From the NCBI RefSeq assembly GCF_004770475.1, contig NZ_RQHK01000017.1, positions 620,001-684,000 of the forward strand: 64,000 nucleotides of DNA. The letters run 5' to 3'. The number at the start of each line of letters is the position of its first letter. Position 1 is the stretch's first letter. Both the position numbers and the translations under genes were made by a program. Under the pieces are notes generated by a model that saw only the letters and a list, made by a program, of their open reading frames with translations, was not told where the DNA came from and ran no database searches. This DNA comes from Leptospira mtsangambouensis (GTDB taxonomy: Bacteria; Spirochaetota; Leptospiria; Leptospirales; Leptospiraceae). Below are positions 1 through 7,474 of this stretch, one piece after another.

Positions 1-186
1 TCCGTGGCATGTGATAGGATAGTCCTTACGTATGGATTCCAATACAGATATAGGTCGTCCTTCAGTGTTCATATAATTTTCACTTATGACCTCGAACCAA
101 TCTATATCTGTAATTGGTTTTTCAGTTAGATATGGATAATGCTCTCGTCTGAGACCAACACCAAATATGGAAGTTTGATTTTCCAA
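1..186 (-). CDS. bufB: BufB-type MNIO/DUF692 enzyme, N-terminal part only
   Basis: This is a partial gene that runs off the left edge of the window. Translating the minus strand from about 186 down to 1 gives an open frame with GVGLRREHY, then TDIDWFEVISENYM, then YPITCHG. This is the conserved opening of DUF692 proteins (multinuclear non-heme iron oxidative enzymes), where the His of the HG motif and the E-N pair are metal-site residues. In bufferin loci such enzymes (BufB) modify Cys residues of the BufA peptide together with BufC. The gene starts only a few bases after the bufA stop, so the two are very likely co-transcribed. A TTG at 184-186 is the most plausible start, but it has no clear Shine-Dalgarno. 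The family call is firm; the start is not. Confidence 0.8.
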   Translation of the reverse strand, partial: MENQTSIFGVGLRREHYPYLTEKPITDIDWFEVISENYMNTEGRPISVLESIRKDYPITCHG

Positions 187-191
187 AAGTC

Positions 192-446
192 TTATGTTTT
201 AACGAATTTTCCGCCTTTTTCTGCACATTCCTTTTCGGAAGTGCCCTTCCAACCTTGGCCTTTGCATGAATTTTTACCTGCACACGCATGTCCCTTTCCT
301 CCGCAATCTCCCTGACCTTTGCAGGCATTGATTCCGTGACATTCACCTTCTGCTTTTTCTGCTACTTGGGTCTTAGCACTCATACAAGATGTAAAAGTAA
401 GTCCAGCCAAGGCTGCACCTAAAAGGATTCCTGATTTGTAATTCAT
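192..446 (-). CDS. bufA: BufA2-like bufferin precursor (Cys-rich, exported)
   Basis: An 84-residue exported peptide. A hydrophobic signal (about residues 4-20) is followed by a mature part with six Cys in a regular pattern: ECHG, ACKGQ, DCGG, ACAG, SCKGQG and KECAEKGGKF. This matches the bufferin-type metallophores now called BufA2, in which Cys residues are modified by a DUF692 enzyme to bind copper in the periplasm. The enzyme gene follows directly. The signal ends in LTFTSC, so Cys21 could act as a spirochaetal lipobox and anchor the peptide; this is inference. A good Shine-Dalgarno (GAGGAG) lies six bases before the ATG. The divergent sigma/anti-sigma pair is the likely regulator. Confidence 0.75.
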   Translation of the reverse strand: MNYKSGILLGAALAGLTFTSCMSAKTQVAEKAEGECHGINACKGQGDCGGKGHACAGKNSCKGQGWKGTSEKECAEKGGKFVKT

Positions 447-476
447 AATAAACTCCTCGTTTGATTTGTATTTTCT

Positions 477-501
477 TTCGTTTGAAAGATGAAAAAGTTA
501 C
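477..501 (-). promoter_or_regulatory. Putative ECF-sigma promoter of bufAB
   Basis: Read on the minus strand, GTAAC (501-497) and CGAA (480-477) are separated by exactly 16 bases, and the CGAA lies about 30 bases before the bufA ATG. GTAAC-type -35 and CGAA-type -10 boxes resemble, from memory, the promoters recognised by SigF-class ECF factors that control bufferin genes in Caulobacter. The adjacent divergent sigma gene makes this the obvious candidate. No transcript evidence is available. Confidence 0.5.
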
Positions 502-571
502 ATCTGCGAAAAAAAAAATTGGCTTTTATAAATAAATTGATTTATGCACGGAACATTCAGATGAAAGAAGA

Positions 572-1132
572 GTGCTGAAATTATCCAAGAATAGGATCTC
601 ATCGGATGAATTAGCCGGTTTGATGCGTTCTTCCCAAGAGGGAGATTCATCTTCTTATAAGAAATTATTGGAAGAAATAGACATTATTGTAAGGGGAATT
701 CTTGCCGTAAAAATTTATGATTCAGACGACAGAGAAGATGTTCTTCAGGAAATTCTCATTGCAGTTCATCTTTCCAAGCATACTTTTCTACCTGACAGAT
801 CCTTTTTACCTTGGTTGTACGCAATTGCAAATTATAAGATAATTGACTACATTCGAAAAAAAGGACGAAAGAAAAGAAGAGAATTCATTTTGTCTAATGA
901 GTACTTACCTGAAAATCAACATTTACCTTTTGAAGATGATTCCAAGGAACGAATTGAGAAAATAATGGTTAATCTTTCCGAAAAACAAAGATTGATTTTT
1001 CGTCTTTTAAAGTTGGAGAAAATGTCAATCGCTGAAACTGCGAGAATTATGTCTATGTCACAATCTGCAGTAAAAACTGCAGCACATAGAATCTATAAAA
1101 TCATTCGACTTCGTCCGGGAGGCGATTTATGA
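572..1132 (+). CDS. ECF-family RNA polymerase sigma factor (SigF-like)
   Basis: A 186-residue sigma-70 family protein with the two-domain ECF layout. Region 2 spans about residues 25-100 (DDREDVLQEILIAVH and FLPWLYAIANYKIIDYIRKK) and region 4 about 130-180 (LSEKQRLIFRLLKLEKMSIAETARIMSMSQSAVKTAAHR, a helix-turn-helix for -35 recognition). The start is GTG at 572 with a purine-rich AAGAAGA just ahead; the nearby ATG at 561 is out of frame. The stop overlaps the start of the next gene by four bases, so it is translationally coupled to its membrane anti-sigma partner. It lies divergent to bufAB, which suggests it responds to metal stress, as the Caulobacter SigF-NrsF pair does. Confidence 0.88.
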   Translation: MLKLSKNRISSDELAGLMRSSQEGDSSSYKKLLEEIDIIVRGILAVKIYDSDDREDVLQEILIAVHLSKHTFLPDRSFLPWLYAIANYKIIDYIRKKGRKKRREFILSNEYLPENQHLPFEDDSKERIEKIMVNLSEKQRLIFRLLKLEKMSIAETARIMSMSQSAVKTAAHRIYKIIRLRPGGDL

Positions 1133-1773
1133 AGACTGAAGAATTAATTGAAGTCCTTACGCAAGACAATAAAAAAGTATCTCCTTTAAAAAGTCCTCAG
1201 TATCGATTCTTGCGTTGGACTTTATTCTCTTTATTAACTATGTCTGCGATCTTACTTTTTTCGATTATCATTCGAGGGCAGTACCATATTCCCCGATTTT
1301 GGCAATCAAATCTTGCCTTAGCGACAGTTTTTCTTTCTTGTGGAATTGTTTTATTTAAAAGAAACATTCCAGGACAACAATCAAGATTTGACTATTTGTT
1401 TCATAATTTAATTCTCGTTAGCTGGTTTTGTTTTTTGATTTTATCCGTTTCATTCTCAGAGAAGGGTTTATTTTCGTCTCTTTCTGAAGAACTGAAAAAT
1501 CATGGTTCGAGTTGCGTAGAATTTGTTCTCTTGATAACAATTATTCCTATGATTCTTCTAAATTTTTATTTAAAAAAAGGGTTTATCGAACCTACCATAT
1601 TATATCGATTATCGGTTTATGTGTTGCCTTTTGCATTTTCCCAAATTGGAATTTCTTTTTTTTGTCCTAATGAAACATCCACTCATATACTTACATGGCA
1701 CAATTTAGCTTTCTTGCCAATTTATAGTTTAATTTCATTTTATAGCTTTAAACTGATTCAAAGTAAGGTTTAG
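1129..1773 (+). CDS. nrsF: NrsF/DUF1109-like membrane anti-sigma factor
   Basis: A 214-residue integral membrane protein with about six hydrophobic segments (roughly 29-47, 60-76, 90-107, 128-146, 158-175 and 188-207) and a short cytoplasmic N-terminus. It carries the Cys and His pattern of DUF1109/NrsF proteins: a Cys in SSCVEF, then FFCPNE, then HILTWH. In this family such residues sense metals or redox stress and hold the sigma factor at the membrane until signalled. It overlaps the sigma gene by four bases, the usual arrangement for such pairs. The sequence is more divergent than proteobacterial NrsF, so membrane anti-sigma factor is safer than the exact ligand. Confidence 0.75.
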   Translation: MKTEELIEVLTQDNKKVSPLKSPQYRFLRWTLFSLLTMSAILLFSIIIRGQYHIPRFWQSNLALATVFLSCGIVLFKRNIPGQQSRFDYLFHNLILVSWFCFLILSVSFSEKGLFSSLSEELKNHGSSCVEFVLLITIIPMILLNFYLKKGFIEPTILYRLSVYVLPFAFSQIGISFFCPNETSTHILTWHNLAFLPIYSLISFYSFKLIQSKV

Positions 1774-2052
1774 AATTCATAAAATAATACCATGCCCATT
1801 TTAGAATGGAAATGATTCAAAGAATCTACTTACTTATTTGATAACATTCTAACTAACCGGCTTGATCGTTCGATTTGTATCGTAAAGCAATGGTTAAACG
1901 ATAAAATTGACTGTATTGATATCAAATATATAAACACGATTTCGTGATAACCCAGTGATGGCGTCTGCTTCGAAAACGCTAAAGAGATACGTTCGTGCGG
2001 GAGCTCTGGTCACGGAGGGTCATGCAAACGCGAGAAGCGAACGCTGAAACTT
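1774..2052. other. Intergenic region between nrsF and ssrA
   Basis: No gene is supported here. It holds a small palindrome CACGA-TT-TCGTG near 1935-1946 and an imperfect long-range stem (1961-1971 with 2034-2044, 10 of 11 positions able to pair). This stem lies just beyond the 3' end of ssrA and might belong to its processing or termination region. No T-run terminator is visible. Confidence 0.4.
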
Positions 2053-2401
2053 TGGAGACGCCGGGAGTCGAACCCGGGTCCTATCATCCTCAAATGCAGC
2101 TTCTACACGTTTAGTTTGCAAATAAATTTCGGAAAGACTTACCCTACAAACGGGGGACTAATTCCTATCCTACTTAATGTTCAATCCGGTTCGAAGCGGG
2201 CGACAAATCCGAAAGGTCCTTAGAGAGGTGTCGGTTTCTTGGCCACCTAAGGAAACAGCCAGTGAAACCGTAGAGCTTAAAATTAAGCTGCTAGAGCAAA
2301 TTCGTTATTTGCAGTTATTGTTTTGAAGGTTTTTAAGAGGTCCCTCACCCCTACGTGCCACTGAATCCAAGCCAACAACAGTCGAAACCAATGTCGTCCC
2401 C
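2053..2401 (-). ncRNA. ssrA: tmRNA (SsrA)
   Basis: On the minus strand the RNA begins with GGGGACGACATTGGTTTCGA, the classic tmRNA 5' end. It ends with a T-arm GGGTTCGACTCCCG followed by CGTCTCC, which pairs with the 5' GGGGACG to form the seven-base-pair acceptor stem. The 3' CCA is not encoded. The resume codon GCA and tag reading frame (2312 down to 2283) give ANNEFALAA followed by TAA. The RNA rescues stalled ribosomes with SmpB and marks the nascent chain for proteolysis. All diagnostic parts are present, so the call is close to certain. Confidence 0.97.
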
Positions 2402-2498
2402 AATTCTTAATACTTAGACGAGTAAAACACAGGAGTGAGAAAGGAAAAGCAAAAAAGGTTGAATTGGAGTTTTGTTGTGCTGGAATGAAAGAATTCCT

Positions 2499-3641
2499 AT
2501 GAAATTATCCATTTTGTTTCGAATTACAGTCGCTTTACTTTTCGCATCTGTTTCTTTCGTGTCTTGCTCTCAAAAGGAAGTCCCTTCCGATTCCGAAATC
2601 CGACAAGCCGTCTATGGAGATGATCAAGGCAGGCAGGTTCGTGTATTAGGCCAAAAACAGATCAATTTGGATGAAACTCCAGAAATGGAAACTTTGGTTT
2701 TATTCCAATCGGGAACCAGTGAGGTTCTTGCCGCATTTCGTAAAGATGGATCGAGTTGGGTCTTTCAATGGAAGTTGGAATTCTTTTTGCAAAATTTAGG
2801 CGCGATGTTTTACGATGGAAAACTCAAAACTTGGGTTCCTGGATCAGCACCCGGAAAGGAGAAAGTTTCCTTTGCTGGTGATTGTATACGTCGGATTGTG
2901 CTTTCGGAACTTCCGGGAGACAACTTTAATTCCGTGTTTATTGAAGTATTGGCCGAAGAACCTCCGTTAGGTTTATTTTCTGTTCCTATGGGTTATCGAA
3001 AAGGCAAAAAAATTTGGGACGGATTTCAACTCAAAGAACACGAAGAATTAATAAGAAGTAAACGAGTCGACTTTGAGTATAATAATAAAGACAAATCCTT
3101 TCGAATTTTTCCGACGAATCCAAATTACTCTCAAGAATTTGTTTTTAATGGTTGGGAAATGATTCCAAACCTTCCCATGCAACCAGTACCTTCTTTCGTA
3201 TCTTTAGAAGTTGTTCCAAAATTTGAAGTCGGAAAAGAATCGCTTGTCACTTTGCAACTAAAGAATCGTGGAAACTATGTTAGTTTAACATACTTATCAT
3301 TGTCCTTCCCTGAAGCTGGCAATGTTCGATTGGCAGGTGAAACACAAGGAGTTCGGTTATATAAAAAAGGTGACATTGTTTTTAATGTTGTCCAAAACAA
3401 AAAAATCCCAGCCGAATATCCATTGTTAGAAGTTACAAAAGAAGGATGGGCAAATAACTTTCGTTATGGAGTAAAATTCTATTATACTCCGAAAGAATCT
3501 TCGACTCCAAAGATTTTGTTTCGTTCCACATACAAGTTCTATCATGAAATTGTTTCTATACCCAATCAGTTTTCGATTGCACCTTTTGAACGCGACCAAC
3601 AAGGATTTCCTTCTTATCTTTTAGGAACACCGGTGAACTAA
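2499..3641 (+). CDS. Lipoprotein of unknown function
   Basis: A predicted 380-residue lipoprotein. The ATG at 2499 is chosen because it begins a compact signal peptide (MKLSILFR, a hydrophobic stretch, then SFVSC); an in-frame TTG at 2472 would add nine residues ahead of it. The mature part has no motif I recognise; it is rich in beta-type sequence with several aromatic runs. It starts a plus-strand run of four genes that includes a MotB/OmpA-like protein (six bases to the next gene), so it may belong to an envelope-anchored complex with that protein. Function unknown. Confidence 0.7.
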   Translation: MKLSILFRITVALLFASVSFVSCSQKEVPSDSEIRQAVYGDDQGRQVRVLGQKQINLDETPEMETLVLFQSGTSEVLAAFRKDGSSWVFQWKLEFFLQNLGAMFYDGKLKTWVPGSAPGKEKVSFAGDCIRRIVLSELPGDNFNSVFIEVLAEEPPLGLFSVPMGYRKGKKIWDGFQLKEHEELIRSKRVDFEYNNKDKSFRIFPTNPNYSQEFVFNGWEMIPNLPMQPVPSFVSLEVVPKFEVGKESLVTLQLKNRGNYVSLTYLSLSFPEAGNVRLAGETQGVRLYKKGDIVFNVVQNKKIPAEYPLLEVTKEGWANNFRYGVKFYYTPKESSTPKILFRSTYKFYHEIVSIPNQFSIAPFERDQQGFPSYLLGTPVN

Positions 3642-3647
3642 GCGGAA

Positions 3648-4301
3648 ATGAAACACCAATTAACGGAAGAAGTTGCACTAGCTAGAAGAGAAATCGTTCG
3701 TGTGCAAGTGGATCGATTTCATCTTTACTACTATGATTTTTTTCACCGTAACGAAACAATTGGGATGGCAAAATTCTTTTTTGAAACCGTATATAATTTG
3801 GATGGAAAAGAAGAATGGGAAACGTTAGCTTTTACTACGTATGACAAAGTGAAAAACATGATGAAGGAAGGTACTAGAGAAAACGTCGAACGTCTCATGG
3901 AACTCAATACAATAACAGATGAGTTGGATATCCAAATGGCTGAACTTCTTCTCAATAAAGGTTGGGAATTGGGAAAGGAAATCAACCAAGACGAGTATTT
4001 TTCATTATTTTGCGAGTTAGACCAACGTGAAACTAGGAGAAAACAATTAGAAGTTGTACTTTTTAACCTTAAAAAATTTTATGAATTAGCACATAAACCA
4101 GTAAGTGCATATGTCATTAAACCTGCAGCTATGATGTCAAGATTACTTGGAGTTTATCCCTTGTTTAAAAAAGTAGAACAAGGTTATTATGCTACGTTGC
4201 CAGTAAACCAAGAATTGTTTAACGAATTTTATGCAATAGTCCAAGAAAAGGAATGGGAGTTTTTACATAAAGCATTTCCGGCCCTCAAAGAGGAAGTATG
4301 A
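3648..4301 (+). CDS. Helical cytoplasmic protein, possibly FFLEELY-like
   Basis: A 217-residue soluble, mostly helical protein with no signal peptide. The region around residues 30-50 (YYYDFFHRNETIGMAKFFFE and then TVY) vaguely resembles the aromatic-acidic FFxExxY motif of the FFLEELY family, a group of unknown role; this is a weak match by eye. The remainder has amphipathic helices and no catalytic motif that I can see. It sits six bases after the lipoprotein gene, and its stop overlaps the MotB-like ATG by four bases (ATGA), so the two are translationally coupled and may act together. Confidence 0.6.
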   Translation: MKHQLTEEVALARREIVRVQVDRFHLYYYDFFHRNETIGMAKFFFETVYNLDGKEEWETLAFTTYDKVKNMMKEGTRENVERLMELNTITDELDIQMAELLLNKGWELGKEINQDEYFSLFCELDQRETRRKQLEVVLFNLKKFYELAHKPVSAYVIKPAAMMSRLLGVYPLFKKVEQGYYATLPVNQELFNEFYAIVQEKEWEFLHKAFPALKEEV

Positions 4302-5035
4302 GAAGACGTTCTAGATTTGTATCAAAAGAAGAAGAACATATAGAGGCGCATGACCGTTGGTTGTTGACCTATGCCGATATGATCACTCTGTTACTTGGGC
4401 TTTTTATTATTTTGTATGCAATCAGTAAGGTAGATGCTAACCGATTAACAGAAGTTGCTAAGGATATCAAACGTGGGTTTGGCTTAAATGTCAGCTCTGT
4501 TGGTGCACTTTTGGATGGCGGCTCGGGAATTTTAGAAGATGATACGATGGAACCGAAGTCGCAAGTGTTTCGACTTTGGGAAAGAATTGGATTCGCTTTA
4601 AAGACACTTCGCGAAAAAGCTAAATTGAAATTGGGGCTTGCAGAAACTGAAGAACTTAAATTAACGTTTGCTGGATCTGATTTGGCATCCGATGATATTT
4701 TAAAAGCTGATCCTGATTTAAAATTTGCCTTTGAACAATTGGCTGAATTATCCAAAGGAATGGATATAGATATTGTGGTTCGTGTACAAATCCCTTACGA
4801 ATCACAAATTGATAAATCCAAATTTCAAAATTCATGGGACTATCATTCCCATAGAGCCTCTTTACTTGCAGAAAAATTAGTGAACGAATATGGAATTCCT
4901 AAAGAACAGGTCTCTGTTCAAGGTTATGCTATGTTTCAAAAAGTAAAAGACTCAGATACGCCAGAAAAAAAAGCCAAAGAAGAGAGAATTGAAATTCTCA
5001 TTCGCAAAAAAGAAACAACCGAAACTGGAAAATAA
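4298..5035 (+). CDS. MotB/OmpA-like membrane protein
   Basis: A 245-residue protein with one N-terminal membrane helix that carries the MotB signature RWLLTYADMITLLLG; the Asp in TYAD is the ion-binding residue of flagellar stators. A linker leads to a C-terminal OmpA-like peptidoglycan-binding domain (about 150-240) with HSHRASLLAEKL and QVSVQGYAMF, ending in EERIEILIRKK. No motA gene is adjacent; the preceding genes encode a helical protein and a lipoprotein. It could be a true stator subunit whose MotA lies elsewhere, or a stator-derived envelope protein. The family call is good; the motor role is unproven. Confidence 0.82.
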   Translation: MRRRSRFVSKEEEHIEAHDRWLLTYADMITLLLGLFIILYAISKVDANRLTEVAKDIKRGFGLNVSSVGALLDGGSGILEDDTMEPKSQVFRLWERIGFALKTLREKAKLKLGLAETEELKLTFAGSDLASDDILKADPDLKFAFEQLAELSKGMDIDIVVRVQIPYESQIDKSKFQNSWDYHSHRASLLAEKLVNEYGIPKEQVSVQGYAMFQKVKDSDTPEKKAKEERIEILIRKKETTETGK

Positions 5036-5177
5036 CAAAGGAAAACCAAAGGAACTTATGAACTTACTAAATTTACTTTTTTCGAATATACGCACTACGC
5101 ATAAATCCCGAGCGACGACGGATAATAAGCGATCTACGATTAACAGCCAAATATATATTTCTCTTCCTAAATTGAAT

Positions 5178-5582
5178 ATGAAAAATGGAGTAAGTATCTT
5201 CTTATCTATCTTAGTTCTAGTAACAACTGAATCCTGTAAAAAAGACAAAGGGATTATGAACTTAGAGTGGCAAAACGAATCTTTGAGTTTAACTGCTGAG
5301 ATTTGCGGAAAGTATAGAGAGTGCGCTGACAAAGAATGGAAGTCCATTCCTGAAAATTTAAAAAAATTTACTGAAGGCAGACTAGAAGAAACTCAATGCC
5401 AAAAACGATTTCGTGAAAGTAATGCTTATAAACTAATTGGTGCGGATCCGTTAGCGATTCAAACGGCATATAAAGAATGTCATAAACAAATAATGTTATT
5501 TAGTTGTAAGGACTTACAAGAAGGAAAAATCGAAACTATAAATGCTTGTGTTGCATTTCAAAAGGTACAGAACGGGAATTAG
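5178..5582 (+). CDS. Cys-rich leptospiral lipoprotein, probably frameshifted
   Basis: This gene encodes a 134-residue exported protein. The ATG at 5178 begins MKNGVSIFLSILVLVTTESC, a signal peptide with a plausible spirochaetal lipobox. The mature part has many spaced Cys (ICGKYREC, ETQCQKRF, YKECHKQ, FSCKDL, NACVAF), like small Leptospira lipoproteins of unknown function. An in-frame ATG at 5058 has a better Shine-Dalgarno (AAAGGAAC) but would put about 40 polar residues before the signal. The frame stops at 5582 while another frame stays open downstream, which suggests a frameshift near 5565-5575. Confidence 0.6.
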   Translation: MKNGVSIFLSILVLVTTESCKKDKGIMNLEWQNESLSLTAEICGKYRECADKEWKSIPENLKKFTEGRLEETQCQKRFRESNAYKLIGADPLAIQTAYKECHKQIMLFSCKDLQEGKIETINACVAFQKVQNGN

Positions 5583-5689
5583 ACTTATCAGATTTGGGTA
5601 GGCAGGACTTAGGTTGTTCAGTTAATGGCAATTCGTATAGCCTACTTGGTTGTTTGGAGAATGAAGCGTTGATTGATAATCCAAAATAA
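5573..5689 (+). pseudogene. Out-of-frame C-terminal continuation of the Cys-rich lipoprotein
   Basis: In the frame shifted by one base relative to the lipoprotein, an open stretch reads RELDLSDLGRQDLGC, then LLGCLENEAL, and ends in NPK and TAA at 5687-5689. It adds two more Cys, in keeping with the Cys-rich protein upstream, and has no start codon of its own. It is best read as the displaced C-terminus of the preceding gene, by a real frameshift or a sequence error. An open stretch of 38 codons could also arise by chance. Confidence 0.4.
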
Positions 5690-5695
5690 ACGATT

Positions 5696-6277
5696 CTAAA
5701 AACCCATTATTTCTTTAATATAATTTGCGTTTTTTTCTGAGGTTAATATTTTCAAAAGAAGTAAAGCAACTCCCATTGCAGTCGCAGGACTCCAACTTGT
5801 GATAATATTTTCATCCAGTACGATCGGCTCCATTTGAACATTGGCACCACAGTCTGCCAGTTGTTTTTGTCTAATACTGTTTTTGTGATTATAGGTGGTT
5901 GCTTTTCTTTTGTTCAAAACACCAGACTTTGCAATGGGCAAAGCTCCCACACAAATAGATGCTATGATTTTATTTTGTTTATCAAAATCTCGAATTAACT
6001 CGAGAAAATCTGGGTGATAAGCTTCTTCATAAAAACCATATTCTTCAAAGCCGCCAGGTATGGCTAAAGCATCGAATTCATTAATATTTACTTCGTTGAT
6101 TAAGCAATCTACATTGAGTTTAATGCCAAAGGATCCTGTGACTTCTTTTGTAAAACCGCAAGTATAAAGTTCTGTAGTTTTGTCTCCATCAACAAGGTTC
6201 CAACCAATGACATCAATGAAAACACTGGCTTCAAATGATTCGAAGCCTTTTGCGAGTAAGAGTAGGACTTTTTTCAA
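5696..6277 (-). CDS. DJ-1/PfpI family protein
   Basis: A 193-residue single-domain protein of the DJ-1/PfpI (class I glutamine amidotransferase-like) superfamily. It opens KKVLLLLAKGFESFEASV, where a Glu in the FESFE segment is the usual partner of the nucleophile. It has ALAIPGGFEEYG and the nucleophile elbow ASICVGALPIAKSG with Cys at residue 109. Homologues are stress chaperones, glyoxalases or deglycases; the exact activity cannot be read from the sequence. It starts three bases after the stop of the gene upstream (6281-6751), so the two probably share a transcript. Confidence 0.85.
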   Translation of the reverse strand: MKKVLLLLAKGFESFEASVFIDVIGWNLVDGDKTTELYTCGFTKEVTGSFGIKLNVDCLINEVNINEFDALAIPGGFEEYGFYEEAYHPDFLELIRDFDKQNKIIASICVGALPIAKSGVLNKRKATTYNHKNSIRQKQLADCGANVQMEPIVLDENIITSWSPATAMGVALLLLKILTSEKNANYIKEIMGF

Positions 6278-6280
6278 ATT

Positions 6281-6751
6281 CTAATCTTCCGCTTTAATTT
6301 TACCGGACTTTATCTTTAAAGATTCAAACGAAACTATTTTGAATGGTGCCTGTCCGTCAATTGTACCATCCACTTCGGCAATGAGAACAGGACGATTTGC
6401 AGAGCGAAGGTCGATCATCAAAATTCCTTCTGCTTGGTAATCATTTCCAGTGGCTCCATCATCGACAATATAAGCGAAAGGAATAACTCCCTCCCTTAGT
6501 TCCGGTGAGAATATCTCGTCATCTCCATTGTCTATAATGTATTTACCTAAAACATTTTCTTCTTCAATGTCACCAAACCGATCATAGAAATCGATTTTTT
6601 TGTTTTTACTCATTTGAAACCAATCGAAAATACGAATGTTCTTTTGTATTTTTTTCTGACCTTCAAATGGGATAGTGACATTTGCTGATTTGCCAAAAAG
6701 TTTTTTGTATTCCCCTATGATTTGATTGAATGTAGATTCGTATTGGTTCAT
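6281..6751 (-). CDS. Hypothetical cytoplasmic protein
   Basis: A 156-residue soluble protein with no signal peptide or membrane segment. The central part (DNGDDEIFSPELREGVIPFAYIV and then DDGATGNDY, followed by EGILMIDLRS) is faintly like SMI1/KNR4 (SUKH) proteins, which bind partners through a mixed alpha/beta fold, but the match is too weak to name. The C-terminus is lysine-rich. It is immediately upstream of the DJ-1/PfpI gene (three-base gap) and 28 bases downstream of an exported protein on the same strand. Confidence 0.55.
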   Translation of the reverse strand: MNQYESTFNQIIGEYKKLFGKSANVTIPFEGQKKIQKNIRIFDWFQMSKNKKIDFYDRFGDIEEENVLGKYIIDNGDDEIFSPELREGVIPFAYIVDDGATGNDYQAEGILMIDLRSANRPVLIAEVDGTIDGQAPFKIVSFESLKIKSGKIKAED

Positions 6752-6779
6752 AGATTTTCTTTTTTAGTGTGATCGTTTT

Positions 6780-7367
6780 TCACTTTGTTTTTGATTCAAT
6801 ATTGATACTGTTTAAAATGAGAAACGAATGCATTAAGATGTCCTGCCATTCTTCATCCGGAAATTTAGGATGATAGATTAGATTCATGGAAACTCTATAA
6901 GTTTCATTGGTATCTTTTATATAATAAAATGTGTTTATCTTTGTTCCCAGTAGTTCCCCAGGTCCCATTAGGATTTTGGTTTTTTCTGTTTTGAATGTGA
7001 GAAGTTCGACCCATTTGTTCACTTCGTACGGTGGATTGCCAAAATCAGCAGCCCTTGATTCTTCCACCAATGTATCAAAGGATTTGATTGATTCTGGTAT
7101 GACAGATACAGCAATGAGTAAGGAAAAACATTCTTTTTCTTGGATGCAGTCTGCTTTAAAGAAAGTGATTGGATACTTATCCTTCATATGAATGGAGTCG
7201 GACCTTTTTGCAGCTTGCGGAATGAAAATGGACATTGCTTTTATTTTTTGTGCTTCAGTGGTTGAAAAATTAATCCCACGAAAAGTATCTAAAGTTTCTG
7301 ATTCTGTAGCGAAAATTGCGAGGAAGGGGAGAATGAGTAATGGAAAGAGCAAAAGTTTGTTTTTCAT
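6780..7367 (-). CDS. Exported protein of unknown function
   Basis: A 195-residue protein with a clear N-terminal signal peptide (MKNKLLLFPLLILPFLAIFA, then TES), so probably periplasmic or outer-membrane associated. Two Cys in ADCIQEKECF could form a disulfide. The rest has alternating beta/alpha character with no known motif. It lies between the 7475-8284 gene and the 6281-6751 gene, all on the minus strand. I do not recognise the family. Confidence 0.6.
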   Translation of the reverse strand: MKNKLLLFPLLILPFLAIFATESETLDTFRGINFSTTEAQKIKAMSIFIPQAAKRSDSIHMKDKYPITFFKADCIQEKECFSLLIAVSVIPESIKSFDTLVEESRAADFGNPPYEVNKWVELLTFKTEKTKILMGPGELLGTKINTFYYIKDTNETYRVSMNLIYHPKFPDEEWQDILMHSFLILNSINIESKTK

Positions 7368-7474
7368 TTTTTATGAGATTCCGTTTTACTTAATTAACAG
7401 TCACCTAACAAATTTGTTTCACGGAAATATAAATTTCTTCTTTTTGTATCTCATATTTTTGTTATGCGATGTAT

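Noticed and set aside
1961..2044. Long-range imperfect stem beyond the 3' end of ssrA
   Set aside because: Ten of eleven positions pair but the loop is over 60 bases and there is no T-run; it is recorded only as a note for the intergenic region.
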